Positions 1 to 7,023 of a DNA stretch of 16,995 nucleotides are shown here, one piece after another. The notes beneath the pieces are model-generated. The model ran no database searches. It was not told where the DNA came from and saw nothing but the letters and a program-made list of their open reading frames with translations. The stretch lies in NCBI GenBank assembly GCA_964653285.1, contig CAZZEX010000105.1:1-16995 (forward strand), written 5' to 3'. The DNA comes from CAZZEX01 sp964653285 (GTDB lineage Bacteria; Chloroflexota; Anaerolineae; B4-G1). Position numbers and translations under genes: made by a program. How positions within the stretch are numbered: the first letter of the stretch is position 1; the number at the start of each line of letters is the position of its first letter.

Positions 1-1153
1 CAGCATAAGCCCGAAACGCCGCCTTCATCGCCGGGCTATCGCGGCGGACGATGGCCCCCTCGCCGCCGAGTAGATCGTGCACCTCGACGGTGACCGCGGG
101 TGGCGCGATCTCGGTCAAATAGTTTTGGATCAGTCGCGTGATCCCCGCCGGTTCCTGATCCGGCACCAGGCGCATCGAAATCTTGGCGAACGCCTGGCTG
201 GGCAGCACGGTCTTGGCACCGGGCTGGATGTACCCACCCCATAAGCCATTGACGTCCAGCGTGGGCCGGGCCGTAGTCCGCTCGACGATGGTGTACGCTG
301 GCTCGCCCCAATCGGTCTTCACGCCTGCTTCGTGGAGCCACGCCTCGCGCTCGAAGGGAACCTGCGCCAGTTCTGCACGCTCCTCGGGTGACAGTGGTCG
401 CACCTGGTCGTAGAAGCCGGGAATGGTGATATGCCCGTTCTCGTCCTGCAACCGGGCGATCATCGCGCAGAGGGTGTTGATCGGGTTATGCACCGCGCCC
501 CCGTAGACGCCGGAGTGCAAATCGTGGTCGGGGCCAGTCACCTCGACCTCGATGTAGGCCAGCCCGCGCAGCGCATAGACGATGGAGGGCGTATTCTGGC
601 CCAGAATGTGCGTATCGGATATGACCGCCACATCGGCGGCCAACAAGTCCGTGTGCTGGCGGATGAATGGCTCCAGGCTGGGGCTGCCGGACTCCTCCTC
701 GCCCTCGAAGAGGCACTTGACGTTGACCGGCGGTGTCCCTGCCGTCTCCTTGAACGCTTCCACCGCCTTGACGTGAATGTACAACTGCCCCTTATCGTCC
801 GATGCCCCCCGGCAGAAGATGTCGTCGCCGGCGATGGTGGGCTCAAACGGCGGGGTATCCCACTCCTCCAGCGGATCAGGCGGCTGCACGTCGTAGTGCC
901 CGTAGATCAGGACGGTGGGAGCCTCGGGCCCGGCCGCCAGCCACTCCGCATAGACGACAGGATGACCCGGCGTGGGCATCACCTCCGCCTTGGGGAACCC
1001 AGCCGCCAGCAGTTTGTCCCGCAACCACACCGCCGCGCGCCCGATGTCCGGCTTGTGCTCTATCTGCGTGCTGACGCTGGGGATGCTCAAAAACTCCTTG
1101 AGTTCCGCCAGAAACCGATGCTGATGTGCCCGTGCGTATTCTAAAGCCTTCAT
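1..1153 (-). CDS. M20-family metallopeptidase (dipeptidase), 3' end outside window
   Basis: Di-zinc exopeptidase of the M20/carnosinase-like group, expected to hydrolyse dipeptides in the cytoplasm. Translating from ATG 1153 gives 384 residues with no stop before the window edge; full family members are about 450 residues, so the C-terminus is missing. The metal-site motifs are all present: YGHYDVQP (His86, Asp88), GASDDKGQ (bridging Asp near 119), GEEESGSPS (catalytic Glu153, zinc Glu154) and VISDTH (Asp180). The dimerisation domain follows, with HSGVYGG. The start is the first ATG after the transposase stop, 15 nt away, with a purine-rich GAGGAG about 11 nt upstream. It lacks a signal peptide. 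It looks like a housekeeping gene unrelated to the neighbouring defence genes. Family confidence is high; the substrate is unknown. Confidence 0.93.
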   Translation of the reverse strand, partial: MKALEYARAHQHRFLAELKEFLSIPSVSTQIEHKPDIGRAAVWLRDKLLAAGFPKAEVMPTPGHPVVYAEWLAAGPEAPTVLIYGHYDVQPPDPLEEWDTPPFEPTIAGDDIFCRGASDDKGQLYIHVKAVEAFKETAGTPPVNVKCLFEGEEESGSPSLEPFIRQHTDLLAADVAVISDTHILGQNTPSIVYALRGLAYIEVEVTGPDHDLHSGVYGGAVHNPINTLCAMIARLQDENGHITIPGFYDQVRPLSPEERAELAQVPFEREAWLHEAGVKTDWGEPAYTIVERTTARPTLDVNGLWGGYIQPGAKTVLPSQAFAKISMRLVPDQEPAGITRLIQNYLTEIAPPAVTVEVHDLLGGEGAIVRRDSPAMKAAFRAYA

Positions 1154-1168
1154 TTATCACCCCACTCC

Positions 1169-1873
1169 TCACCCTCCATCCCTGCCCTCCAGCAATGTCT
1201 GAATATCCCCCAGGTAGTCTTCTATCCTCGTTGGCAGCGGCAGACGACGAAGGTTGTTGGGATTATCCCGGTCCAACGCCCATTGAATCGGGTTGTCGCG
1301 GATGTAACGGCGGATGGCGTGCAAATCCCGTTCGTTGCGGATAATGTGTTCGTAGTAGTTGCGTTGCCAGAATTTGGCACGGCGCGTTGGGTCGTAGGAC
1401 TGGACCCAATCCAAGTACACCGTAAACACCAATGATTTGAATGCACCAATCACATCGCTCAATGTGGGGTCTAGATTCACCGTTTCGGGGTCAGGGATGA
1501 CCCAGGGAGCCACCACACCGTCCCCTGTCTCCACATCGGGGGCGACCGCAGGGTGGGCGACCGCAAGGGTCGCCCCTACATCGCCCATCGTTTCCGTAGG
1601 GGCAAGGCTTGCCCTTGCCCTGCCGTGTAACCACACAATGAGATGAACGTGATTCGGCATCACCACGAACTCATCCAAGGCGATGGTCGGAAACCATCCC
1701 GGCAAAGCATACCACACATCTGTAATGATCCCGATCACTACGGGGTCATCCAGAACACATTCACGCCCCCGGGTGCAAATGGTGACGAAATATGCCCCTG
1801 GCGAGCTGTAATCATACCCCTTCAATCGAATGGACCGACGATGGTGCTTCTCAAAGTCATATCGCTTGGTCAT
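1169..1873 (-). CDS. REP-associated tyrosine transposase (RAYT/IS200-like Y1 HUH family) with an internal repeat-derived insert
   Basis: Single-strand DNA HUH endonuclease-type transposase (Y1_Tnp), 234 residues. The start ATG 1873 is chosen because GAGGAGG lies 6 nt upstream; an in-frame extension to 1918 only reads through the upstream repeat. The core shows YFVTICT near residue 28, the HUH motif MPNHVHLIV (His75, His77), and the catalytic tyrosine region NYYEHIIRNERDL (Tyr173/174), then RYIRDNPIQW. RAYTs occur singly, without flanking terminal repeats, and are thought to mobilise REP palindromes. Residues about 84-120, directly after the HUH strand, are low-complexity and encoded by a REP-like element that has a sister copy just upstream of this gene. 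The insert keeps the frame, so the protein may still fold, but activity is uncertain. Confidence 0.88.
   Translation of the reverse strand: MTKRYDFEKHHRRSIRLKGYDYSSPGAYFVTICTRGRECVLDDPVVIGIITDVWYALPGWFPTIALDEFVVMPNHVHLIVWLHGRARASLAPTETMGDVGATLAVAHPAVAPDVETGDGVVAPWVIPDPETVNLDPTLSDVIGAFKSLVFTVYLDWVQSYDPTRRAKFWQRNYYEHIIRNERDLHAIRRYIRDNPIQWALDRDNPNNLRRLPLPTRIEDYLGDIQTLLEGRDGG
1538..1620. repeat. REP-like element family A, copy 1 (inside the RAYT gene)
   Basis: Two-hairpin element. Hairpin 1 (1555-1575) has perfect 8-bp arms GGGCGACC and GGTCGCCC around a 5-nt GCAAG loop. Hairpin 2 (1600-1614) has arms GGGCAAG and CTTGCCC around a single G. The block matches 1890-1969 almost base for base, except that the spacer between the hairpins is 3 nt longer here. 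The copy lies in the coding region of the transposase and adds an in-frame run of residues after its HUH motif. The two-hairpin layout is like a BIME of REP sequences. Confidence 0.85.
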
Positions 1874-1889
1874 GACTATCCTCCTCATT

Positions 1890-1969
1890 GGGGGCGACCG
1901 CAAGGTGGGCGACCGCAAGGGTCGCCCCTACATCCGCCTTTTCGGTAGGGGCAAGGCTTGCCCTTGCCC
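1890..1969. repeat. REP-like element family A, copy 2 (upstream of the RAYT gene)
   Basis: Sister of the copy inside the transposase gene. Hairpin 1 spans 1907-1927 with the same 8-bp arms and GCAAG loop; hairpin 2 spans 1949-1963. It lies 17 nt upstream of the RAYT start, so it would sit in the 5' region of that transcript. Its other edge, near 1990, is where the hsdM coding similarity stops. A REP element next to a RAYT gene is the expected arrangement for this family. Confidence 0.85.
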
Positions 1970-1992
1970 CCCTTGCTCGCCCGTGCCACAAA

Positions 1993-2088
1993 CTGCTCCA
2001 CGTAGTCGCCGTAGGAGACGCCGTCGTCGCGCAGGACGTTGCAGTAGTTCCACAGACGTTGGACAATGGCTGCGGATTCGGTTGCCAA
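1993..2088 (-). pseudogene. hsdM: 5' stub of a type I restriction-modification methylase gene (hsdM)
   Basis: The first 32 codons read as the conserved HsdM N-terminus (ATESAAIVQRLWNYCNVLRD, then a GVSYGDYVEQ-type ending). The start is a TTG at 2088 with an AAGGAGAA Shine-Dalgarno about 7 nt upstream, so the translation start is intact. After VEQ the frame enters the family-A repeat and stops near 1885, with nothing further that resembles HsdM. A full HsdM has about 500 residues, so well over 90% is lost. No hsdS or hsdR is present. I infer a deletion or insertion linked to the adjacent repeat. Recognition rests on one short but characteristic segment. Confidence 0.72.
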
Positions 2089-2111
2089 GTTGCGTTCTCC
2101 TTCTATGCCTT

Positions 2112-2369
2112 CTATGTCCTTGTTTGCTTCACAGTGCCCTGGTTTATCTTCACGGCAGGACGTCCGTGTATCATTCTCACGATGCCGATTCCCTTGCCAC
2201 AACCAGGACAGGTGGGGCGGGAGCCCGTGGGCATCTCTGAAATCCCCACGTAGTCTTCTCTAATCTCGTCCAGATAGCACTTTATCAGGCGTCCTCTTCC
2301 GCCTTTGAAGTATTTGAAGAGGAGTTGACCACACCTGCATCGCACTTTGATGACACGCCCCTTCGACAT
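2112..2369 (-). CDS. Small zinc-knuckle protein of unknown function
   Basis: A basic protein of 85 residues. Two cysteine clusters suggest one zinc site: CRCG (near residues 11-14), a lone Cys near 31 (LIKCYLDEI), and CPGCGKG (near 54-60). The rest is rich in Gly, Arg and Lys (FKGGRGRLIK, HGRPAVKINQGTVK). I believe similar short proteins are conserved as hypotheticals in related bacteria, but I cannot name a family. It sits 37 nt downstream of the next small gene and 23 nt ahead of the hsdM stub, all on the minus strand, so co-transcription is likely. It could bind nucleic acid; that is inference only. No strong Shine-Dalgarno is seen before ATG 2369. Confidence 0.7.
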   Translation of the reverse strand: MSKGRVIKVRCRCGQLLFKYFKGGRGRLIKCYLDEIREDYVGISEMPTGSRPTCPGCGKGIGIVRMIHGRPAVKINQGTVKQTRT

Positions 2370-2406
2370 ACTGCTTCACGATCAGCGTGCTGGTTATCTT
2401 GTCGGG

Positions 2407-2721
2407 TTACGGCGGATACGCTTCCAAACCTGCGCGCATCGCGCCGACGACGGTTCCATCCACGTGGCCTGCACCTGGGAACATCCATTCTTTGGGGTCG
2501 TAGTGTTCATCGCTATACTTAAAGATGGCAAAGTCCCAATTGTCCATCGCTCCATTGTACTTTAGGCGACAGATGTGGACGATGCGCCCCCAGTCGCTTC
2601 TGTCCAGGTATAGGTAGCTCCCCCTGTAGCGCGGGATATAGAAACAGCGCGGACTCGGCATCTCTTCCCTGTTAAACCGTTCCACGATTGCGTCCACTTG
2701 CGCTCGAACTTCGTCTTTCAT
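2407..2721 (-). CDS. Conserved hypothetical protein, about 104 residues
   Basis: Starting at ATG 2721 the protein is 104 residues and soluble: a helical start (MKDEVRAQVDAIVERFNREE), then an aromatic-rich part (YRGSYLYLDRSDWG, RLKYNG, WDFAIFKYSDEHYDP, then GHVDGTVVGAMRAGLEAYP). The Trp/Tyr pattern loosely recalls the DUF3024 family, but I do not claim membership. An ATG at 2772 would add 17 residues encoded by the inverted repeat upstream, so I prefer 2721. No membrane segment or catalytic motif is visible. Function unknown. Confidence 0.65.
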   Translation of the reverse strand: MKDEVRAQVDAIVERFNREEMPSPRCFYIPRYRGSYLYLDRSDWGRIVHICRLKYNGAMDNWDFAIFKYSDEHYDPKEWMFPGAGHVDGTVVGAMRAGLEAYPP

Positions 2722-2737
2722 GTGTTGGGGGGCCTCT

Positions 2738-2834
2738 GGATCGCGAAAGCAGCGAAAGGCCGCGAAAGTCACGAAACCCTTTCGCGCCTTTCGCGTTTCG
2801 TGCCTTTCGGGCCCTTTCGTGTGTTTCGTGATCC
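2738..2834. repeat. Inverted array of short CGAAAG/CTTTCG repeats
   Basis: A 97-bp intergenic stretch bounded by GGATC and GATCC. The left arm is made of CGAAAG and CGAAA units (gcgaaagcagcgaaaggc and on), the right arm of the reverse-complement units CTTTCG and TTTCGTG. The arms meet near 2778-2790, so the whole can fold into an imperfect long hairpin. It fills the gap between two hypothetical genes, where it could act as a processing or termination element. I see no TSD-flanked insertion or transposase. Confidence 0.7.
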
Positions 2835-2851
2835 AAACACCCCTGTTTTCG

Positions 2852-3238
2852 CTATCCTCTCGTCAGATTGCAGCCGGCCTTGAACCAGTGACGTTTATGC
2901 CGCTCCAAGCGGTTGCCGAAGAGATGGGATAGGTCAATGGGCTTGCTCCCCACGTACATCCTCGGACCTCCCGCCTCCTCCAGGCTGGCTCGGACCGGGA
3001 AGACGACGAGGGATCCTTGCCGGGCCATGTACTCGCTGCGCTTTGCCAACAGGTTGCGCATTACCTTCGCCGTCTCGGTCGTATCCCGAGCCTCCTCCAA
3101 CACAGTGTCCAGGCCCTGGACGCGCAGTGAGACCGGCAGCCGTTCCTGGCGCTGTACCCGACGCAGGAACTCGATCAGTCCTATCGTCTCTTGACAAGGG
3201 AATTCGATTTTGTCCTGTTTTATCAGATTGTAACTCAT
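2852..3238 (-). CDS. Hypothetical protein, about 128 residues
   Basis: ATG 3238 is preferred over the longer frame because GGAGG lies 10 nt upstream and the extra 22 residues are encoded by a REP-like repeat. The protein begins MSYNLIKQDKIEFPCQE. A helical middle follows (GLIEFLRRVQRQERLP, LDTVLEEARDTTETAKVMRN, AKRSEYMARQG), then a hydrophobic strand VVFPVR and a basic tail with DLSHLF and RLERHKRHW. No signal peptide, membrane helix or known motif is evident. It lies downstream of the DUF1156 methylase on the same strand, separated by a repeat and a GC-rich hairpin, so it may or may not belong to that operon. Function unknown. Confidence 0.6.
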   Translation of the reverse strand: MSYNLIKQDKIEFPCQETIGLIEFLRRVQRQERLPVSLRVQGLDTVLEEARDTTETAKVMRNLLAKRSEYMARQGSLVVFPVRASLEEAGGPRMYVGSKPIDLSHLFGNRLERHKRHWFKAGCNLTRG

Positions 3239-3270
3239 CGTCTTCGCGCCTCCGTCATTCAGTCCGTGGA

Positions 3271-3317
3271 GCCCGAGGCTGAAGCCGTCGGGCTGAAAGA
3301 GCAAAGCCCTGCGGGCT
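3271..3317. repeat. REP-like element family B, copy 1
   Basis: Two short palindromes joined by GAAAGAGCAA: the first has GCCCGA and TCGGGC arms, the second AGCCC-TGC-GGGCT. It matches 6106-6152 in the same orientation with a few substitutions, and 13945-13990 in the opposite orientation. Copies 1 and 2 lie on either side of the DUF1156 methylase gene. Confidence 0.8.
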
Positions 3318-3331
3318 CCAATCCAGCCCCC

Positions 3332-3354
3332 GAGGGGGGGGGCTTCGCCCCCTC
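3332..3354. terminator. GC-rich hairpin downstream of the DUF1156 methylase
   Basis: A run of nine G (3334-3342) followed by CTTCG and five C can form a strong stem with a short TTC loop. It lies 12 nt past the methylase stop, so it may end or stabilise that transcript. There is no U-run on the minus strand, so a classical intrinsic terminator is not shown. Confidence 0.45.
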
Positions 3355-3365
3355 AGCGCGGGGGT

Positions 3366-6086
3366 TCAGCCCATGCGCGCACTCCTCGCATACTGCATCC
3401 TCTTCAGATAATCGGCGATCTCCTGATACCCCTCGTCGCGTTTGATCCTGGCCAGTTCCTCCAGGGCAAAAATAATCTCGCGCCGGGCGAAAGGGGCCGC
3501 CTCCGCCATCAGGTCTCGCTCCTGGCGCACGTAGATCATGTAGTGCGCGCCGTCGATGGCCAGTTCCGGATCCCGGGCGTTGATGCTGTCTCGCCGCGCA
3601 ACCGGGTGAACCACGTGCAGCCGGCCGCCCTCGGAGCGCAGCAGGTTCCGTTCGGTGAAGTCCTCCACATCGGCGCCGCGGCCGCGTAGGAGTTTGTTCA
3701 GCGCGTCGTAGGTGATAGAGTCGCGCCCGGCCAGGAAGAGCAGATAGAGCGCGGTCAGCGTGTCAGTCTGGCCGACCAGGGCCTGGAAGCGCTCCTCGAT
3801 AAGTTGTTCAGTGACAATGGCGCTGGTGCGCTTGACCGCCTCCTTCACCGCCACCATCTGCCCCTCCTCCATCACGTTGGGGTAGTGCTGGGCGTAGAGT
3901 TCCAGGCACTTGGCCTGGGCCACCACGCCCATATCCGGTTCGCTGAGGTATCTGCCGTCGTGACGGCGGTAGTACTCGACGATCTCCGCCGCCCGGTCGT
4001 GGATCTGCTGGGCCAGGTGGTACCAACTGATGCGCCGTCCCTCCCCCTCCCGTCGGCGGGCGACGATGATGGTGTCGTAGGAGATATTCTGCTTGTCGTA
4101 GATGTGGGTGCTGGAGGACATCTCGGAGTGAATGGGCCAGGCGGCGGTGATGTAAAACCCGGCGTCCAGCAGCGCCTTCAACACTGCGCTCCAGGCCGCA
4201 TCCTGTTTGTGGTGGTAGGTGAAGGTCATCAGGCCGTCCCGCTTGAGCACGCGGTGAGATTCGCGGAAGATATCGGTCAGGATACGCAGGAAATCGGCCT
4301 CTTCCTTGCCCTGGGCGCTGTTCTTGACCGCCTCCTCGGCCTTGGGCGTGAGTTTTGCCCGAAAGTGGGGGTAGCGCTCCTTGAGCGGCAGCCGCAGCCA
4401 GACGTAGAAGAAGTCGGAGAGCTCGGAATACATCACGTTGTCGTAGTAGGGCGGGTCGGTGAGCACCAGGTCTACGCATTGATCGGGCAGGGGCAGGAAG
4501 TCCGAGGAGCGGCAGAGGAGCAGGGCATTGCCGTTTTCCTCCAACTGGTCGAATGCAGCCGCTAGATGCCCCTCCATTGCTGTACTGAGAGCACACTCTT
4601 GAGTGACATCGTTGCCATTGATGTACTTCTCAAACGGGTGTTGAGCATACTTTTTCCCGTCCCGCAAAATGTCGAATTCGTGTGTGAACGTCCCACGGCC
4701 ATACTTTGAGCCCCACAAATTGTTCTCAATGGGATCGGTTTTGGGATGGTAGGCGTGGCTGGCAAAAAGCCCTTCCGTCTTGTTGGCAGATAGGTTATAC
4801 CGACAGAACATATTGTTGGGTTCAAGCGTCTGAGAAAATGCCAACAGCAGGGATTCTTCTACGTTTACACCTTCGATCTCCATAATCGCCCGCAACAACT
4901 TCCCCAAACACAGCAACTGCCGGGCGTTGAACATGTCGCGGAAGTTGTGGTAGCCCCAGTTGGGCAAGCGCGGCGTAGTCTCTTTCCCTTCGGGAATCGC
5001 CTGATCCGGCAGGGGCAGGGTGTCGCCGATTTGGGCCAATTCCCGCGCCGCCGCGCGGTAGAGTGCCCGGTCGTCATCGTCGGCGGCCTTGTAGCCCTTC
5101 AGGTCACAGTGGGGGCAGTAGTACTCTACGCCGTAAAGTCGCTCCGGCGGCTTGCCCAGTTGGGCGATACCGTCCACGATCTTGTACTTCTGGCGGCAGT
5201 CGGGACGGGGGCAGGTGTAGTACTGGCCGCCCGCGTTCCCCTCCGTGGCCCTGGAGATATGCCCGCAGTGGGGGCAGCGGTGCTGGGCGCGGTAGTTCTT
5301 GGCCTCGAAGGTGCCGCCGCAGAGCGGGCACAGGAGGTGGTAGAACTCGCTTTCGTCGAACTTCCAACCACATTCGGGGCAGTGCGGCTCCTCCTCGGTG
5401 GGGGAGAAGTCAGTCCCGCATTCGGCGCACAAGACGTGCGGATGGTGCTCCACCCCCACTGAGCGGGACGAGGCCACGCGGTAGTCCTTGAACAGCGGCA
5501 TCGGTTGGCCGCAGTTGGTGCAGGCCAGTTCCTTGACCCAGAAGTAATACATCGCGTCGGCTTCGTTTCCGCAGACGGGGCAAGTGGTCTTGTAGTACTT
5601 GAGGATCTCCGGCGCGATTGATTCTTCGAGGTGCGCGAAGGCCCCGTCCAGCGCCTCCAGATCCACCGGCTCGATCTCTTTCTTGACCACGAACCAGGCC
5701 ACGGGGTTGAGGTCGCAGCCGATGACGTTCGCGCCCAGGCGCAGCGCTTCGACGATGCTGGTGCCGCCGCCCATCATCGGGTCCAGCACCACCTTGCCCC
5801 GGCCCACCTGCGCATCCTTTAGATAGAGGTCCCAGATGCGCTCCTCCGTGCTCTTCTCGAAGGTGAGCAGGTCGGCGCCCACTTCCGATTCGGCCCGCTC
5901 CAGCGCCTCCTCGTCGGTGAGGGCATAGAGGGCGATGGTGCGGAAGACGCTGCCCAGCCGCCGCGCCCACCACTTGTGCATGGTGTAGACGGGGCGGTAA
6001 TAGCGCTTGGCGTGGGCCTCCCGCTCGGCGATGCGGTTCACCTCGCTGATGGGGAAGGTGCGCTCAATGGGTTTTTGGTCCAGCAC
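3366..6086 (-). CDS. DUF1156 zinc-ribbon DNA adenine methyltransferase, BREX PglXI-like
   Basis: SAM-dependent DNA methylase of 906 residues (COG1743-type). The start is GTG 6086, with AAGGAG 8 nt upstream. Domain order: the DUF1156 N-terminus (FPISEVNRIAEREAHAKRYY, MHKWWARR) at 1-55; the AdoMet motif VLDPMMGGGT at 100-109 and GCDLNP at 123-128; a cysteine array of about four zinc ribbons between 169 and 327 (CPVCG, CTNCG, CAECG, CPECG, CPLCG, CPHCG, CPRPDC, CPHC); catalytic DPPY at 544-547, followed by YSELSDFFYVWLRL; then the late methylase strands (ESHRVLKRDG) and a helical tail. The motif order suggests N6-adenine (amino) methylation. As I recall, DUF1156 methylases serve as PglXI in type 3 BREX. 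The upstream ATPase and PglZ gene fit that role: marking host DNA. The target sequence is unknown. Confidence 0.92.
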   Translation of the reverse strand: MLDQKPIERTFPISEVNRIAEREAHAKRYYRPVYTMHKWWARRLGSVFRTIALYALTDEEALERAESEVGADLLTFEKSTEERIWDLYLKDAQVGRGKVVLDPMMGGGTSIVEALRLGANVIGCDLNPVAWFVVKKEIEPVDLEALDGAFAHLEESIAPEILKYYKTTCPVCGNEADAMYYFWVKELACTNCGQPMPLFKDYRVASSRSVGVEHHPHVLCAECGTDFSPTEEEPHCPECGWKFDESEFYHLLCPLCGGTFEAKNYRAQHRCPHCGHISRATEGNAGGQYYTCPRPDCRQKYKIVDGIAQLGKPPERLYGVEYYCPHCDLKGYKAADDDDRALYRAAARELAQIGDTLPLPDQAIPEGKETTPRLPNWGYHNFRDMFNARQLLCLGKLLRAIMEIEGVNVEESLLLAFSQTLEPNNMFCRYNLSANKTEGLFASHAYHPKTDPIENNLWGSKYGRGTFTHEFDILRDGKKYAQHPFEKYINGNDVTQECALSTAMEGHLAAAFDQLEENGNALLLCRSSDFLPLPDQCVDLVLTDPPYYDNVMYSELSDFFYVWLRLPLKERYPHFRAKLTPKAEEAVKNSAQGKEEADFLRILTDIFRESHRVLKRDGLMTFTYHHKQDAAWSAVLKALLDAGFYITAAWPIHSEMSSSTHIYDKQNISYDTIIVARRREGEGRRISWYHLAQQIHDRAAEIVEYYRRHDGRYLSEPDMGVVAQAKCLELYAQHYPNVMEEGQMVAVKEAVKRTSAIVTEQLIEERFQALVGQTDTLTALYLLFLAGRDSITYDALNKLLRGRGADVEDFTERNLLRSEGGRLHVVHPVARRDSINARDPELAIDGAHYMIYVRQERDLMAEAAPFARREIIFALEELARIKRDEGYQEIADYLKRMQYARSARMG

Positions 6087-6105
6087 AGAATTTCTCCTTG
6101 ATAAA

Positions 6106-6152
6106 GCCCGAGGCTGAAGCCATCGGGCTAAAAGAGCAAAGCCCTACGGGCT
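6106..6152. repeat. REP-like element family B, copy 2
   Basis: Same two-palindrome layout and orientation as 3271-3317 (GCCCGAGGCTGAAGCC start, central AAAGAGCAAAGCCCT). It lies about 20 nt upstream of the DUF1156 methylase start, between that gene and the 192-residue unknown. It would be transcribed in the operon's intercistronic region. The remainder of 6153-6254 holds only a partly degenerate continuation (cagcccggtgctttagcc) and no gene. Confidence 0.8.
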
Positions 6153-6254
6153 CGGATTCAGGCCCTGTAGAGAGCTTCGTTCCTTCCTTCAGCCCGGTGC
6201 TTTAGCCAATACTTCTTCAGTAAAAAAGAGATGAGTACAGCGATCAGAGTCTCT

Positions 6255-6833
6255 TTAGCTCCCACGTGAACGACTGAATAGGGATTCACACTCTGCTACA
6301 AGAGTTTCGAGTTTGGCTATATACTCCTCGCAGACAGTAACAACATCCTTCTCTGGCAAGTCATCTAAATACCATCGCCACTCCGTTGTCACCTCAGTCT
6401 TAGTAGGCTCAGGTGGTGGCATCAGCCCTGATTTTCTTCCTTTTTCAGGCGTCGGCTCTGATTCTATTCTTTCAACAGTGCCATCGGCATGAGTAACGAC
6501 AGCCGAGATGCTCTTGCTACTAAGGATGACTTGCCCGCTGATACTTACATTGACGTGAGCACCAGGCTGAACGGGCTGTTGGTGAATTGTCATTACCCGT
6601 TTGTTATTGAAAAACGTCATCGTCTCGTCACTTCCGAGGTTCTTCTCATCGTACCACTTTTTAAAGCCAGGTGTTGCACTGAATTCTCTCTGCATAACGA
6701 AAGTTACACTACGACCTGCAGCCAAGAATGCACTAAGATTGTATTTGAAAGCATCTCGGTCAGGTTGATTCTCTTTCATGCGCTCTAAAAAGTACTTCGC
6801 CTCGAGCAACTTCTCTCTGGTATCAATTATCAC
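6255..6833 (-). CDS. Uncharacterised 192-residue protein in the BREX-like operon
   Basis: The start is GTG 6833, with AGGAG 5 nt upstream; no ATG is available. Residues 1-75 are helical: TREKLLEAKYFLERM, then a FKYNLSAFLAAGRSVTFVMQ segment and FKKWYDEKNLGSDETMTFF. They resemble a HEPN-like all-helical fold, though no RxxxxH catalytic motif is visible. The middle has beta-type sequence (HVNVSISGQVILSSKSISAVV), then a Pro/Glu linker, and a helical acidic end. The lower AT/GC bias and more relaxed codon use than the flanking genes suggest later arrival. It lies between the toxin-antitoxin pair and the methylase. It may be a regulator or accessory defence protein; unproven. Confidence 0.75.
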   Translation of the reverse strand: MIIDTREKLLEAKYFLERMKENQPDRDAFKYNLSAFLAAGRSVTFVMQREFSATPGFKKWYDEKNLGSDETMTFFNNKRVMTIHQQPVQPGAHVNVSISGQVILSSKSISAVVTHADGTVERIESEPTPEKGRKSGLMPPPEPTKTEVTTEWRWYLDDLPEKDVVTVCEEYIAKLETLVAECESLFSRSRGS

Positions 6834-6840
6834 AACTTCT

Positions 6841-7021
6841 CCTATCTCTTGTTTAGTTCGCTGGCTCTTTGGTCAGGACAAAAGCCCTGCTCCCTCGTGG
6901 CGGTTGACAAATCGCCGCATTCGGAACCGAATAACACTTGGTTACCCTTGTGCGTCCTACGCGGATCACAAGCCACCATCAGGCCAGATGTGTCTACCGA
7001 CAATCTAACGACAATTTGTCG
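6841..7021. other. Gene-free interval upstream of the 192-residue unknown
   Basis: Together with the relic at 7022-7165, this makes up about 350 bp with no intact gene. I see a weak hairpin around 6948-6971 (CTTGT, GCGT, CCT loop, ACGC, a 5-nt bulge, ACAAG) and the right-hand palindrome listed separately. No convincing -10/-35 pair was found on the minus strand here. Confidence 0.4.
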
Positions 7022-7023
7022 TT
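7007..7023. promoter_or_regulatory. Perfect 17-bp palindrome, possible operator
   Basis: Arms AACGACAA and TTGTCGTT around a single T, in an AT-richer pocket. A half-site-like ACCGACAATC sits directly to its left (6997-7006). It is about 175 bp upstream of the start of the 192-residue gene. Size and symmetry fit a binding site for a dimeric regulator. It overlaps the stop of the degraded winged-helix fragment, so an autoregulator's own operator is conceivable. Confidence 0.4.

Noticed and set aside
431..1144. Plus-strand frame of 237 codons
   Set aside because: Antisense shadow of the M20 peptidase, whose catalytic motifs lie on the minus strand.
3804..4596. Frames of about 250-260 codons on both strands over the methylase
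   Set aside because: They are in other frames of the DUF1156 methylase, which has intact AdoMet and DPPY motifs.
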